In this document: positions 28,452 to 36,595 of the stretch, in pieces
Layout of the letters: the number at the start of each line of letters is the position of its first letter
How positions within the stretch are numbered: position 1 is the first letter of the stretch
Origin: Bacteroidales bacterium
GTDB taxonomy: Bacteria > Bacteroidota > Bacteroidia > Bacteroidales > VadinHA17
Assembly (NCBI GenBank): GCA_025454755.1
Contig: JALONV010000021.1
Coordinates: forward strand, 1 to 64,000
Reading direction: 5' to 3'
Length of the DNA stretch: 64,000 nt
Notes under the pieces: generated by a model
What the model was told of the DNA's origin: nothing
What the model saw: the letters and a program-made list of their open reading frames with translations, nothing else
The model's database searches: none
Made by a program: the position numbers and the translations under genes

Positions 28452-28694
28452 ATGATAAACTTAGTTCCCATAACCGTTGAGTGCCACTCCGGCTACAAAG
28501 CCGATGAATATCCGAAATGCTTTTACCGCGATGGATTGAGGTTTGAGATAACAGAAATCCTCGATCGCTGGTACCAGGGTGATGCCAATCCCGAGTTTCC
28601 GGTTTCAAATTACTTCAAGGTTGCAACTTCAGCCGGAGAGCAGTATATACTTAAGCATGAGATTGAAAGTGACAGGTGGTATTTGGTTATTTGA
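28452..28694 (+). CDS. Small conserved-looking cytoplasmic protein
   Basis: An 80-residue soluble beta-rich protein: IPVTVECHSGYKADEYPKCF-like opening, RFEITEILDRWY, then YFKVATSAGEQYILKHE and the end DRWYLVI. Short proteins of this pattern occur widely in environmental bacteria without known function. Composition and the absence of competing frames support a real gene. It has no operon partner. Confidence 0.65.
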   Translation: MINLVPITVECHSGYKADEYPKCFYRDGLRFEITEILDRWYQGDANPEFPVSNYFKVATSAGEQYILKHEIESDRWYLVI

Positions 28695-28699
28695 TTAAA

Positions 28700-28926
28700 A
28701 TAACAACGCCCTGGTGCGGGGCGCTGAAATAATGGGCGTTACCCGACGCAGCATCCGGGCAGGGAACTGATACTTTAGCCAGCTAGCTGTCACGCCGTGC
28801 CCCGCGCGAGCGTAGGGAGCAGCGGGGGTGCAAGTTTTGGCAGGATTTGTCATGGGAGCAGGGTTTTGCAAAAACCATGACAGCCTGTCCCGCGAACGCG
28901 GGAAGCCCATTAATTATACAGTCCGT
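28700..28926. other. GC-rich structured non-coding stretch
   Basis: This 227-base stretch is clearly GC richer than its surroundings and full of inverted repeats: aacgccc/gggcgtt near 28,704-28,740, gtcatgg/ccatgac around 28,848-28,882, and cccgcg/cgcggg near 28,888-28,905. No reading frame of note fits it. It could be a structured RNA or the recombination end of a cassette-like unit; it ends next to the direct repeat that flanks the toxin-antitoxin pair. Confidence 0.45.
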
Positions 28927-28940
28927 GTTAGCACATGTAT
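28927..28940. repeat. Left copy of a 14-base direct repeat flanking the toxin-antitoxin pair
   Basis: gttagcacatgtat occurs here and again at 29530-29543, enclosing the RelE/ParE module. A partial inverted copy (11 of 14 bases) is at about 29,739-29,752. Confidence 0.75.
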
Positions 28941-28941
28941 G

Positions 28942-29244
28942 CTACTTTGGAATTGTCAGGTTATCAGGATTTTGCCTACAGTCCCAAATTGTAATAATCC
29001 TAATTGTCTCCTCAGTTACTTGATAGAAAATAGCATAATTTCCCTCAAGCAAAGTCCGTATGTTTTCAACATCAGATAGAATTCCTAAAAGTGGGTGTTT
29101 GCTAAGAAGTCTGATTGCTTTACGCAGCTTTGAGTTAAGCTTTTTACAATAGGTCTTTGATCCATTGCTGATATAGAAAAAATCCAGGATATTCGAAAGG
29201 TCAGACTTTGCTCTAGACGACCATACTATTTTTCGTTTAGCCAT
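28942..29244 (-). CDS. RelE/ParE-family toxin
   Basis: A 100-residue toxin of the RelE/ParE superfamily: VWSSRAKSDLSNILDFF helix, then KLNSKLRKAIRLLSKHP, then strands RTLLEGNYAIFYQV and IRIITIWDCRQNP. The pattern fits ParE-like gyrase poisons as well as RelE-like ribosome-dependent nucleases, and these cannot be separated by eye. Its start overlaps the antitoxin gene by 19 bases, the usual arrangement for translational coupling. Confidence 0.85.
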   Translation of the reverse strand: MAKRKIVWSSRAKSDLSNILDFFYISNGSKTYCKKLNSKLRKAIRLLSKHPLLGILSDVENIRTLLEGNYAIFYQVTEETIRIITIWDCRQNPDNLTIPK

Positions 29245-29462
29245 CTATCAATCTCCGCTTCAACTTGGTCATTTGAAATGGTCTCTCCTCTTAGAAATTG
29301 TTCCTGTCCTTCCTTAATCTGTTGTCTTTGTTCAGGAGTGGTCTTATAGATGAGTTTTTCAGACTTTGTATCAATGATGGTATTCATAGCAGTAAGGAAT
29401 GATTTATCATTGATCGCTGCTATCTTATGTATCAGGATATCTTTAAGTTCAATAGTTGTCAT
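29226..29462 (-). CDS. Antitoxin partner of the RelE/ParE toxin
   Basis: A 78-residue acidic helical protein: TTIELKDILIHKIAAINDKSFL at the N-terminus and a C-terminal acidic segment (SNDQVEAEIDRWLNEK) that would wrap around the toxin. It lies first and overlaps the toxin gene, the standard order for autoregulated type II pairs. The N-terminal part may bind the promoter, but no classical HTH or ribbon motif is obvious. Confidence 0.75.
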   Translation of the reverse strand: MTTIELKDILIHKIAAINDKSFLTAMNTIIDTKSEKLIYKTTPEQRQQIKEGQEQFLRGETISNDQVEAEIDRWLNEK

Positions 29463-29831
29463 GATGCATAATATTTATACAAAGATACTACAAATTTCTT
29501 TTAAAAATCCTAGATTTTACCTCTGAGCCGTTAGCACATGTATTTTTCATCGCGCGATGGGAGAGTCCCAGTAGAAAGCAGTATTGTTAATTAGTTAACT
29601 GAATTATCTGGGGACGGCGGGAGGGCCTGTTGTCCGTCGCGCGCGGGCTGGTCCCGGTAAAGGTACTGAATGTATATTGTCAAGATAGAATTTATTTCTG
29701 ACGGTGCGAGGGCTAAGTTCCACATTGCCAAATATATGTGCTAGTTTTTACAAGTTAGATACTAGCTCCTAAATGCCTACATACGTTGAAATAAGTTATC
29801 TACAGGCATTAAGCAGAACAATATCATCACA
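29463..29831. other. 369-base intergenic region with right-hand direct repeat
   Basis: It contains the right copy of gttagcacatgtat (29530-29543), a tcatcgcgcgatggga palindrome (29547-29562) and a GC-rich stretch (ggggacggcgggagggcc, cgtcgcgcgcgggc) near 29,611-29,650. No gene is visible. Confidence 0.5.
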
Positions 29832-30350
29832 TCAGACACTCCGTTGAAGCATATCGCTGTACGACCTGTCAGCAAGCTGGTCGTCCGTCACACCGAAAAA
29901 GCGAAGATAATGATCACACTGCGCCTTGAGCTGCTCAGTAGTGAATTCATCCCTTTCATCAATGGCTTCCACTTCGATGAAGCTGCCCAGACCTTCAACT
30001 GTGTCAAAATGAAACTTTACGTTTCCTTTGAAATAGATCCTTCTGATCTTGCTGACAATGACCTTTATCCCGAACTGCCTCCCCAGGATATCTTTCAGTG
30101 CAATATCGGGGGTATGCCTGTAAAGGATTACATCCGACTTCTTTGATCCGGAAATATCTTCCCTGTCGTAGTTAATAAGAGCATTCTCGATGTTCCCCTC
30201 ACGGAGCTTAAGACGTCCGCTCTTCACATTGAAATATGTGTCGGTCTGATGATCTGTACCCCTGAATTCCGGATCAACCGTCAGTAGCTTCTTTTCATAC
30301 TCCTGAAGATCATCCACACGTGCTTTGAATTCGTAGTTCTTTAATTTCAT
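29832..30350 (-). CDS. CYTH-domain protein (class IV adenylate cyclase-like)
   Basis: A 172-residue CYTH/triphosphate-tunnel enzyme from the start at 30350 (MKLKNYEFKARVDD), which places the EFK strand at the N-terminus as in the family. Further tunnel strands are GRLKLREGN, then IVSKIRRIYFKG, then KFHFDTVEGLGSFIEVEA. Members include CyaB adenylate cyclases and thiamine triphosphatase-like enzymes, and the exact substrate is open. The longer ORF start lies in a repeat and is rejected. Confidence 0.85.
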   Translation of the reverse strand: MKLKNYEFKARVDDLQEYEKKLLTVDPEFRGTDHQTDTYFNVKSGRLKLREGNIENALINYDREDISGSKKSDVILYRHTPDIALKDILGRQFGIKVIVSKIRRIYFKGNVKFHFDTVEGLGSFIEVEAIDERDEFTTEQLKAQCDHYLRFFGVTDDQLADRSYSDMLQRSV

Positions 30351-30431
30351 AGAAGCATCAATCAATCCTGTGCCAATAATTAAAGCGTCAGCGTCACACC
30401 CTCTCCCCTTCTCCCCCTCACCCCCTACTTC

Positions 30432-30464
30432 TTCATACCGTCGCACCGTCGCACCGTCTCACCC
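30432..30464. repeat. ACCGT-type repeat
   Basis: Units ataccgtc, gcaccgtc, gcaccgtc and tcaccc with a period of eight follow a pyrimidine-rich block (ccctctccccttctccccctc). Confidence 0.65.
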
Positions 30465-30489
30465 ATTCTTTGGTCTTCGCTCTTTTATC

Positions 30490-31056
30490 TTATTTCTTAA
30501 AGTTAACGATTTCGTCAAACGCCTTCCTCGGGGTGGCTGAAGAGACTGCATCAACAGGCTTCTCGACATTTCCTACGCGTAATACCACCACCGCCTTGAA
30601 GCCTGCAGGTACCTGGTAAACATCCCTCTTCGAGTTGATATTGCCGGCAGGACTGCCGTAAATACGTGCACCCAGACCTAAAGCATGAGCTGCTACGAAC
30701 ATACTTTCAGCAGCCAGTCCGCAGTCAAAATCAGGTGTTGTCCCGGTCTGCGATTCAGCTCCGGAAATAATAATAAGCACATTCCCGGCAACAACATTGC
30801 TGATTATCTCCTTCATTGCAGCTTCATCCTTAATTACGGTAAACCTCCATGGCTGCTGGTTCCTGGCACTCGGAGCCTTAATACCGCAATTCAGTATCAT
30901 TTCGAGCTGCTGATCGGTTACCGGCTGGGTAGTGTAATTTCTCTCCGAATATGCCGAAAGGAGCAGATCGGTAACTGCGTTTCCAGTTGCCTGACCTTTA
31001 AGCAGCTGGCTTGTAAGCAGTACCACAGTTATTGTCAGAATTGATTTAATTTTCAT
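30490..31056 (-). CDS. Exported nitroreductase-family protein
   Basis: A 188-residue FMN-dependent nitroreductase fold: RNYTTQPVTDQQLEMILNCGIKAPSARNQQPWRFTVI, then FDCGLAAESMFVAAHALGLG, then VVVLRVGN. It begins with a signal peptide (MKIKSILTITVVLLTSQLLKGQ), which is unusual for a soluble flavoenzyme normally found in the cytoplasm. If exported by Sec, it would need to bind FMN outside. The substrate is unknown. Confidence 0.85.
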   Translation of the reverse strand: MKIKSILTITVVLLTSQLLKGQATGNAVTDLLLSAYSERNYTTQPVTDQQLEMILNCGIKAPSARNQQPWRFTVIKDEAAMKEIISNVVAGNVLIIISGAESQTGTTPDFDCGLAAESMFVAAHALGLGARIYGSPAGNINSKRDVYQVPAGFKAVVVLRVGNVEKPVDAVSSATPRKAFDEIVNFKK

Positions 31057-31342
31057 TTCAGTGTCATTTATGTATTGTTCAATTCAAAGTTAAAAATATT
31101 ATCTAAGTCTTGCTTTGTCAGCCGTAGCTTTCTTTGAAAACCGAAGCCTTGGCGAAGGTTTTAGCAAAGGCTGGCGGTCTTGCTTTGTCAGCCTTCGGAT
31201 GGAGGGGCATAGTTCCTGAGATGCTCGTCAATACGGCGCTCCAGACTGTTCCGGAATTTAAAAAGAGAAGCGACACCTGACAAAGCGCCGCTTCCCGTTT
31301 TTAAAAATAAACCACGTTTAACCATTAACCAGTTACCAAAAT
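31057..31342. other. 286-base intergenic region with gccttggcgaagg-type repeats
   Basis: Units such as cgaagccttggcgaagg, ttttagcaaaggctgg and cttgctttgtcagcc recur here and at 110-150, 7720-7750 and 28,290-28,320. They suggest another dispersed short repeat family. A weak hairpin near 31,275-31,300 (gcgccgcttcccg) may serve as terminator of an upstream transcript. No gene is visible. Confidence 0.45.
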
Positions 31343-31789
31343 CTACTTCTCCAAAGGTTTCGGAGTATTCTCTTCAACCCACTTTTTCTGTTCGTCGGTA
31401 AGGATACTCATAACTTTTGCCTTATGAGCCTCCCTCAGCTCCTTCATCTTCGACTGCATATCAATTCTGAGCTTTTCCATTTCAGCCATCTGTTTTCCCT
31501 TCAGGTCGGCGATATCCTTTCTTTGCTTGTCTGTCAGGTCAGGAATATTCTCCATTAACCTTATACCGGGAGTTCTGTACACCCCCCTAGCCGGGTGCTC
31601 TCTGCAAGGGCCTTTCCCCGGACGACCCATTTCCCGGGGCATATGTCTGTGTTCCATCCTCATCCTGTCCATCCCTGTTGAATCCGGTCCCATCCCTCTC
31701 ATGCCGCGCTGTGCGCTGAGAGATAAACTGCCTGCTAAAAAAAGCATCAGCAGCATACTGGTAATCTTTACTGTGTTTTTCATTTTCAA
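31343..31789 (-). CDS. Spy/CpxP-like periplasmic LTXXQ protein
   Basis: A 148-residue protein with a signal peptide ending in LSLSAQ. The linker is rich in methionine, arginine, glycine and proline. The C-terminal helical part carries two LTxxQ-type motifs (LTDKQRKDIADLKGKQ near residue 90, LTDEQKK near 135). The family includes the chaperone Spy, the Cpx modulator CpxP and zinc/metal-responsive proteins. The Met/His-rich linker suggests metal contact, an inference only. Start codons at 31789 and 31783 are both possible. Confidence 0.8.
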   Translation of the reverse strand: MKMKNTVKITSMLLMLFLAGSLSLSAQRGMRGMGPDSTGMDRMRMEHRHMPREMGRPGKGPCREHPARGVYRTPGIRLMENIPDLTDKQRKDIADLKGKQMAEMEKLRIDMQSKMKELREAHKAKVMSILTDEQKKWVEENTPKPLEK

Positions 31790-31935
31790 TTTATTTTAGT
31801 TAATAATTTTCCCATTTTGATACATCCTGCCTTTGTCGTCTTGGTGTATCATTTTACATATAGACAAACCAAACAGGATTTTAATTCTGCTTTACTCCGG
31901 AATTAACATAGTATTAACTGAGAAGGTATAAAAAA

Positions 31936-31962
31936 GGCGACAGGCGTCAGGCGTCAGGCGGC
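31936..31962. repeat. GGCGTCAGG repeat
   Basis: The tract aggcgacaggcgtcaggc is continued by another gtcaggc unit. Similar tracts lie at about 40.87 and 43.76 kb. Confidence 0.55.
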
Positions 31963-31979
31963 GAACTCTCACTCATCCT

Positions 31980-32537
31980 TCAGACTGTCAGCAACACCGA
32001 CCTGCTGATAGAGATCTTTGGCGTTTCAATAATTGTGAGTCCTGCCGTCTGAATATGTAAGATCGTATTTTTAAACGCCCTGCCTGTCACATGGAATATC
32101 GGTTCGATGACCAGGATCCTGCCGCCGGGGAGCAGCATCGATTTCAGCTCTTCAAAAAGTCTACGCTGATCGGGCACTTCATGAACCATCCAGAAAGCAA
32201 GGACAAAATCTAACTTCAGCACAATACCGGTTTTATCACTCTGGCATAAATGCGTCTCTACTCTTTTTTCTAACTCTGTGTTTTTGATTCTATTGGTTAC
32301 CCTGTCGAGCATACCCTGCTGAATATCAGCTGCAATTACTCTTCCCTTCTCCCCTGCCAGCCTGGCAATCTCCACGGTAAAATATCCCGGACCGCAGCCA
32401 AGGTCGAGAACGGTCATCCCCGGCCTTATATATGGTTCAAGTATTTTCCCCGGATCATGCGCAAGCCTCCTGAAGAAATTGTCGAGAGTGCCGGCAAAAA
32501 TCACAGGGCAGACATAAGGTTGTTTATCTTTGGACAC
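31980..32537 (-). CDS. Class I SAM-dependent methyltransferase
   Basis: A 185-residue Rossmann methyltransferase of the UbiE/Methyltransf_11 type. Motif I is VLDLGCGPGYFTVEIARL near residue 45, and motif II/III includes VIAADIQQGMLDRV and LDFVLAFWMVHEVPD. A C-terminal LLPGGRILVIEP strand completes the fold. The acceptor is unknown, and the lack of an operon leaves few clues. The start at 32537 is the only one that preserves the N-terminal helix. Confidence 0.85.
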   Translation of the reverse strand: MSKDKQPYVCPVIFAGTLDNFFRRLAHDPGKILEPYIRPGMTVLDLGCGPGYFTVEIARLAGEKGRVIAADIQQGMLDRVTNRIKNTELEKRVETHLCQSDKTGIVLKLDFVLAFWMVHEVPDQRRLFEELKSMLLPGGRILVIEPIFHVTGRAFKNTILHIQTAGLTIIETPKISISRSVLLTV

Positions 32538-32705
32538 AGGTTAGCGGTTAATTGAAGATCAAAGATAAAAGATAAAAGACTAAAGAAAGAGGGAGAAGGA
32601 GTGGCGGTGTAAATTCCTTCTTTTGTTTTATTAAAAGGCAAATGAAACGGACAAGAAAACAAATTATTATCTTTGATATCTCTTTGTATTATACATACAT
32701 ATTAA

Positions 32706-33587
32706 ATGCCTGTTAAAAAGTACACCCAATCCGGAACCTTTTCAATAATAGTACTCATACCTGTTTTGCTGTTATGTATACTATTGCTGTTCATAACCGG
32801 CATTGATGAACCGATTACGGTGATAATCTTCAGCTTCATTATCCTTACATTCATAATTTGCCTTCTGATCTTCTTTAAGCTAACAATAATCATTGACGAC
32901 ACCCACCTGATATTCTCGATGGGCATTGGACTCATCAGAAAGAGCTTTCCGCTGTCGGATATTGCAGGATGCAAGCCTGTAAGGAACTCTCCATTGTCAG
33001 GGGTCGGCATTCACATGACCTCTTCGGGATGGCTCTATAATGTCTCCGGAAAATATGCAATCGAACTGACATTTAAAAGCTCCGGCAAAAAGATCAGGAT
33101 CGGGACGGATAAGCCAGATGAGATAGCCGGAGTAATAAATAAGCAGATAAACGGCAGCATGGCCGGATCATACTACGACAAGGGAGGACATGGAGGATTA
33201 TATCTCATCGTGGCAATGGTGGCTGCTACGATCTTAATGCCTGTAATTCTTATCTTCTATGGCGGAAAGGAAACTGAAGTCACCCAGACCGGCGAAACGC
33301 TGATCCTGAAGGGTATGTACGGCCTTGTAATATCTTTTTCTGATATTAAGTCAGCCGATACCATGCTGTCACTTCCTGCCATCCGGTCGAGGACTAACGG
33401 GTATGCATCAGGTAAAACACTGAAAGGGCATTTCAAGCTGCAGGATCAGTCCAGAGTACTTCTCTTTATTAAAAAGGGAGTCCCGCCATATATCTGTATA
33501 AGATCTTCAGGATTGCCGGTCTACCTGAATTTTGATGATCCTTCGAAAACACGGGAAGTGTTTTCTTCCATCAATAGGAGGAGATAA
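32706..33587 (+). CDS. Membrane protein with two PH-like domains, unknown function
   Basis: A 293-residue protein with two helices at the N-terminus (about 12-32 and 36-57), a soluble strand-rich domain (KLTIIIDDTHLIFSMG, then RKSFPLSDIAGCKPV), and a third helix near 168-188. A second similar domain follows (GETLILKGMYGLVISFSDIKSADTM). The two halves resemble bacterial PH domains, typical of small Bacteroidota membrane proteins. A TATCTTTG box at about 32,668 lies upstream. Function unknown. Confidence 0.65.
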   Translation: MPVKKYTQSGTFSIIVLIPVLLLCILLLFITGIDEPITVIIFSFIILTFIICLLIFFKLTIIIDDTHLIFSMGIGLIRKSFPLSDIAGCKPVRNSPLSGVGIHMTSSGWLYNVSGKYAIELTFKSSGKKIRIGTDKPDEIAGVINKQINGSMAGSYYDKGGHGGLYLIVAMVAATILMPVILIFYGGKETEVTQTGETLILKGMYGLVISFSDIKSADTMLSLPAIRSRTNGYASGKTLKGHFKLQDQSRVLLFIKKGVPPYICIRSSGLPVYLNFDDPSKTREVFSSINRRR

Positions 33588-33632
33588 CCGGTTACCGGCT
33601 ACCAGGAAAATAAAGAATAACATTTCTTAAAA

Positions 33633-34010
33633 ATGATCTGGCATATCCTCGATATCTTCTTTGTTGTTTTTCATACCGGCATCATCATTTTCAGTCTCAC
33701 CGGGTGGATATGGAAGAAGACCAGGAGCTGGAATCTCATTGCACTTGGCCTCATTGGCGGCTCCTGGCTTTTTCTGGGGATGATTGTGGGAATGCCTGGT
33801 TATTGTCCTCTTACCGACTGGCACTTTGATGTTCTTGAGAAGCTCGGAAGAACCGATCTTCCATACTCCTATGTCAAGTATCTCGCCGACCGCCTTACGG
33901 GATTCGATTTTAATGCGAAGATGGTGGATCATGCAACACTGTGGTCATATATTGCAGCGTTGGTAATATCGGCAGGGCTTAATTTAAGGGATTTTTGGAA
34001 TTCCCGATAG
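33633..34010 (+). CDS. DUF2784 family membrane protein
   Basis: A 125-residue four-helix membrane protein. The features CPLTDWHFDVLEKLGR after the second helix, and LPYSYVKYLADRLTGFD, fit DUF2784, a family of small bacterial inner-membrane proteins without assigned function. It starts 45 bases after the PH-like gene and ends 52 bases before the Tat protein gene, so the three may form one transcript. Confidence 0.75.
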   Translation: MIWHILDIFFVVFHTGIIIFSLTGWIWKKTRSWNLIALGLIGGSWLFLGMIVGMPGYCPLTDWHFDVLEKLGRTDLPYSYVKYLADRLTGFDFNAKMVDHATLWSYIAALVISAGLNLRDFWNSR

Positions 34011-34062
34011 GGTAACCTAAGTTTGTATGGTCATACCTGAGATAACCAACCTTCTACCTGAA

Positions 34063-34554
34063 ATGAAAACAGAATTCAAACGCCGTGATTTTATTGCAAC
34101 ATGCTTCAAAGCAGGTGCAACCTGCTGTGCACTGGCTTATTGTCCTGCCGCAGCCGGACAGGATCCTGCAAAAAAACAGGATGTAAAGCCCGACCCGAAG
34201 AACCTCGAATATTGCGGATATAAATGTCCTGCCGATTGTCCGCTTAAAAAAGCAACTCTTGAGAATAATGTTGAACTAAAGAAAAAAGCCTATGCTGATT
34301 TCCAGTTTAAGGAAAAGTTTAATGTGGATTTCGATCCTGATAAAGTATTTTGCTATGGCTGCAAATCAGCCGGGGATAAGCCGGTAAGCATCCCCGTGAA
34401 AGCCTGTACGGTGCGCCAGTGCGTTATGGAGAAAAAAATTGACGCATGCATACAGTGCGATAACCTTGCAAAATGCGATAAGGAACTCTGGACAAGATTC
34501 CCCAAGTTCAGGGACTCGGTGATCGAAATGCAGAAGAAATTTAAAGCCACATAA
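34063..34554 (+). CDS. Tat-exported cysteine-rich DUF3795-like protein
   Basis: 163 residues from the start at 34063. KRRDFIATC (residues 6-14) and the following hydrophobic stretch form a twin-arginine signal. The mature part is cysteine rich in pairs typical of DUF3795: CGYKCPADCPL, then CYGCKSAG, then CTVRQCVMEK, then CIQCDNLAKCDKELW. These likely bind an Fe-S cluster or zinc, and Tat export suggests the cofactor is inserted before transport. The earlier ORF start at 34027 adds residues before the RR motif and is less likely. Confidence 0.8.
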   Translation: MKTEFKRRDFIATCFKAGATCCALAYCPAAAGQDPAKKQDVKPDPKNLEYCGYKCPADCPLKKATLENNVELKKKAYADFQFKEKFNVDFDPDKVFCYGCKSAGDKPVSIPVKACTVRQCVMEKKIDACIQCDNLAKCDKELWTRFPKFRDSVIEMQKKFKAT

Positions 34555-34652
34555 AATCATGCAATCCTGCAATCGTGCGATCGTGCCATCAAAACAGGGG
34601 AAGATTTAGATTACCATGATTGCAAGATTGCATGATAGCATGATTGCATGAT
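34555..34652. repeat. Octamer repeats in opposite orientations
   Basis: Units atcatgca, atcctgca, atcgtgcg and atcgtgcc are followed after a short gap by the complementary type (catgattgca, agattgcatg, atagcatgattgcatgat). The two halves could pair as a long imperfect stem between the DUF3795 and RluA genes. Confidence 0.65.
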
Positions 34653-34659
34653 ATATTAA

Positions 34660-35529
34660 ATGAGAACCAAAGTAACCAGGCGATCAACCCTTATGGAGTT
34701 TCTGACTGAGCAGTATCCGGATTCCCCGAGGACCAGGATAAAGAAACTGCTGCAGAGTGGCACAATACGGATAAATGACAAGCCGGTCACTCTTCATTCA
34801 TATCCCCTGAAACCGGGAGATGTTTTTGAGGTGAACAAGCAGGCAGGTATTGCTGCAAAGGCCGGTTTGCCTTTTTCTGTTCTTTTCGAGGATCAGCATG
34901 TTATTGTTATTGATAAACCTGCCGGCATATCTACATCGAGCACCGATGGAAGCCGCAACATTCAGGAGATGTTATCCGAATTCCTCAGGAGCCAGAGCAA
35001 GGGAAAGTTCAGGGCATTTGTTGTCCATCGTCTCGATAAGGAGGTGTCGGGGGTGCTTCTTTTTGCCAAGACTCAGGAGGTTATGGAGATCATCAAGGAT
35101 AACTGGCAGGAGACAGAGAAACACTATTATGCTCTTGTCGAGGGGATTCCGAAAGAACAAGAGGGAACAATAAGAAGCTGGCTCATCGAAGATAAATCAC
35201 AGAAGGTCCATTCTGTGGGTGAAAGACCTGATGCAAAATATTCAGTCACAAACTACAAAACAATAAAGAAAGTCGATAATAACACCCTCCTGGATATCAG
35301 GACAGACACCGGCCGCAAGAACCAGATCAGGGTTCACCTGTCTGATATTGGATGTCCTATTGTCGGCGACAGAAAATATGGCGCTTCGGATGAATTCAAA
35401 CGCAGGGTGAGGCTTCATGCATACTCGCTGTCATTCCCGCATCCGGCCGAAGAAAGGACGATTACTGTCAAATCGCCGATGCCGGAAGGATTTCTGTCCC
35501 TTAAGCAGAGGGATGAGAAGTATAAATAG
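34660..35529 (+). CDS. RluA-family rRNA/tRNA pseudouridine synthase
   Basis: A 289-residue enzyme with an N-terminal S4-like RNA-binding domain (PRTRIKKLLQSGTIRINDKPV at about 23-44). The catalytic domain carries HRLDKEVSG with the nucleophilic aspartate near residue 127, the RKNQIRVHL motif near 225, and VGDRKYG. It isomerises uridines in rRNA or tRNA. The specific site (RluC, RluD or other) is not determinable here. It has a second paralogue at the right edge of the window. Confidence 0.92.
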   Translation: MRTKVTRRSTLMEFLTEQYPDSPRTRIKKLLQSGTIRINDKPVTLHSYPLKPGDVFEVNKQAGIAAKAGLPFSVLFEDQHVIVIDKPAGISTSSTDGSRNIQEMLSEFLRSQSKGKFRAFVVHRLDKEVSGVLLFAKTQEVMEIIKDNWQETEKHYYALVEGIPKEQEGTIRSWLIEDKSQKVHSVGERPDAKYSVTNYKTIKKVDNNTLLDIRTDTGRKNQIRVHLSDIGCPIVGDRKYGASDEFKRRVRLHAYSLSFPHPAEERTITVKSPMPEGFLSLKQRDEKYK

Positions 35530-35568
35530 ACGGTATAACGGTGTGACGGTGCGGCGGTTCGACGGTTA
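35529..35568. repeat. ACCGT-type repeat, inverted orientation
   Basis: Units gacggtat, aacggtgt, gacggtgc, ggcggttc and gacggtta are the reverse complement of the ACCGT family seen elsewhere. They lie between the convergent RluA and hydrolase genes. Confidence 0.65.
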
Positions 35569-36561
35569 TAACTTCACAATCTCCGAGAGGAATTTATCTG
35601 TCTCGTTTTGTACGCCTTGCCAGTCCTTTGAACGTATATATGATGCTATCACATGCGCTCCTGTTTCAGGGAATGCCATCTTCTGCTTCAGCTCTGCCGG
35701 TGTGCCCAGCTCATCGAACATCTTCAGCATGGCAGGAACCGATACAGTCTTATCCTGTTCTTCTTCATTCTTATAATAATATGCAAGGAATACCGGACAT
35801 TTGACCTTCCCGAAAACTTCAGGCGTCATAGTGTGCGTTAGAAGATCCTGGAGGGCAACAAGCGCCTCAAGCCTGTACTGCATAACCCAGTAATTTGCAT
35901 GCGCCTCGCTTGCAGGTTCAAATTTCAGCATCGGTCCCTTTTTCACCTGTCTGATGATCTGCAGTCCCCAGTGATTATCGAGTATCGATGCTGTCTTGTC
36001 ATAGAGAGCCACACATGGTGAATAGAGAACGATTGCCTTTATCTCAGGATGCCTGGATGCCAGGAACAGTGTCAGCGCCCCTCCTGCGGATGTTCCGATG
36101 ACTATGACCTCATCGCCAAGCTTTTCAGCAATTGCAAGTGCCCTTTCAGCAGAAGCTTCATATTCATCTGCATTGAGGTTGATCATTGTGCTGTCGCCGG
36201 CATCGATGCCATGCTCTGCCAGCCTTGCAAGATAAAGATTGGCATTATATTTCTTTGCAAGGTCCCTGTGTACAGGTTCGCCTTCAGCCTGGCTTGCAGA
36301 AAATCCATGCAGATAGAGAATTGCAATCTTAGTCTTCTCCTTCGTGGCAGTATCAGCCCATACGATCCTTGCTTCATTATCCGGCTTTATGCCTTTTATT
36401 GCTTTTTCACTGTCGTTTATCTGTTTCTCCAGTTCCGCAAGCGATGACGGAAGATTGAAATCAGGTGTTTCAAATTTCGGTTTAGGCGGTTGTGGTCCTG
36501 CAAAGTAACCTGCTACAAGAACAAGTATAATTCCGGATAACCATTTGGCAGTTGTTTTCAT
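35566..36561 (-). CDS. Exported or membrane-anchored alpha/beta-hydrolase
   Basis: 331 residues from the start at 36561 (MKTTAKWLSGIILVLVAGYFAG, a signal anchor). The hydrolase fold has AILYLHGFSASQAEGEP (oxyanion HG motif), the nucleophile elbow GTSAGG, and a C-terminal HVIASY region with the likely catalytic histidine. It resembles lysophospholipase/monoacylglycerol-lipase-type esterases. It is divergent from the MATE gene, with only 34 bases between the starts. Confidence 0.85.
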   Translation of the reverse strand: MKTTAKWLSGIILVLVAGYFAGPQPPKPKFETPDFNLPSSLAELEKQINDSEKAIKGIKPDNEARIVWADTATKEKTKIAILYLHGFSASQAEGEPVHRDLAKKYNANLYLARLAEHGIDAGDSTMINLNADEYEASAERALAIAEKLGDEVIVIGTSAGGALTLFLASRHPEIKAIVLYSPCVALYDKTASILDNHWGLQIIRQVKKGPMLKFEPASEAHANYWVMQYRLEALVALQDLLTHTMTPEVFGKVKCPVFLAYYYKNEEEQDKTVSVPAMLKMFDELGTPAELKQKMAFPETGAHVIASYIRSKDWQGVQNETDKFLSEIVKL

Positions 36562-36576
36562 ATTATCATATCTTTG
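36544..36576 (+). promoter_or_regulatory. Promoter for the MATE transporter
   Basis: TTTG (36544-36547), a 21-base spacer and TATCTTTG (36569-36576) fit the Bacteroidota promoter consensus and point toward the MATE start at 36596. The -33 box lies inside the first codons of the divergent hydrolase gene. Confidence 0.5.
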
Positions 36577-36595
36577 GCGGTTAAAAATAGGAAAA

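Noticed and set aside
28701-28741. Integron attC site (taacaacgccc ... gggcgtta)
   Set aside because: The two arms resemble attC ends, but the site is too short and the core bases do not follow the attC rule, so it is kept only as structured non-coding DNA.
31980-32537. ubiE gene
   Set aside because: The methyltransferase motifs fit, but there is no quinone-pathway context and the family is too broad for a symbol.
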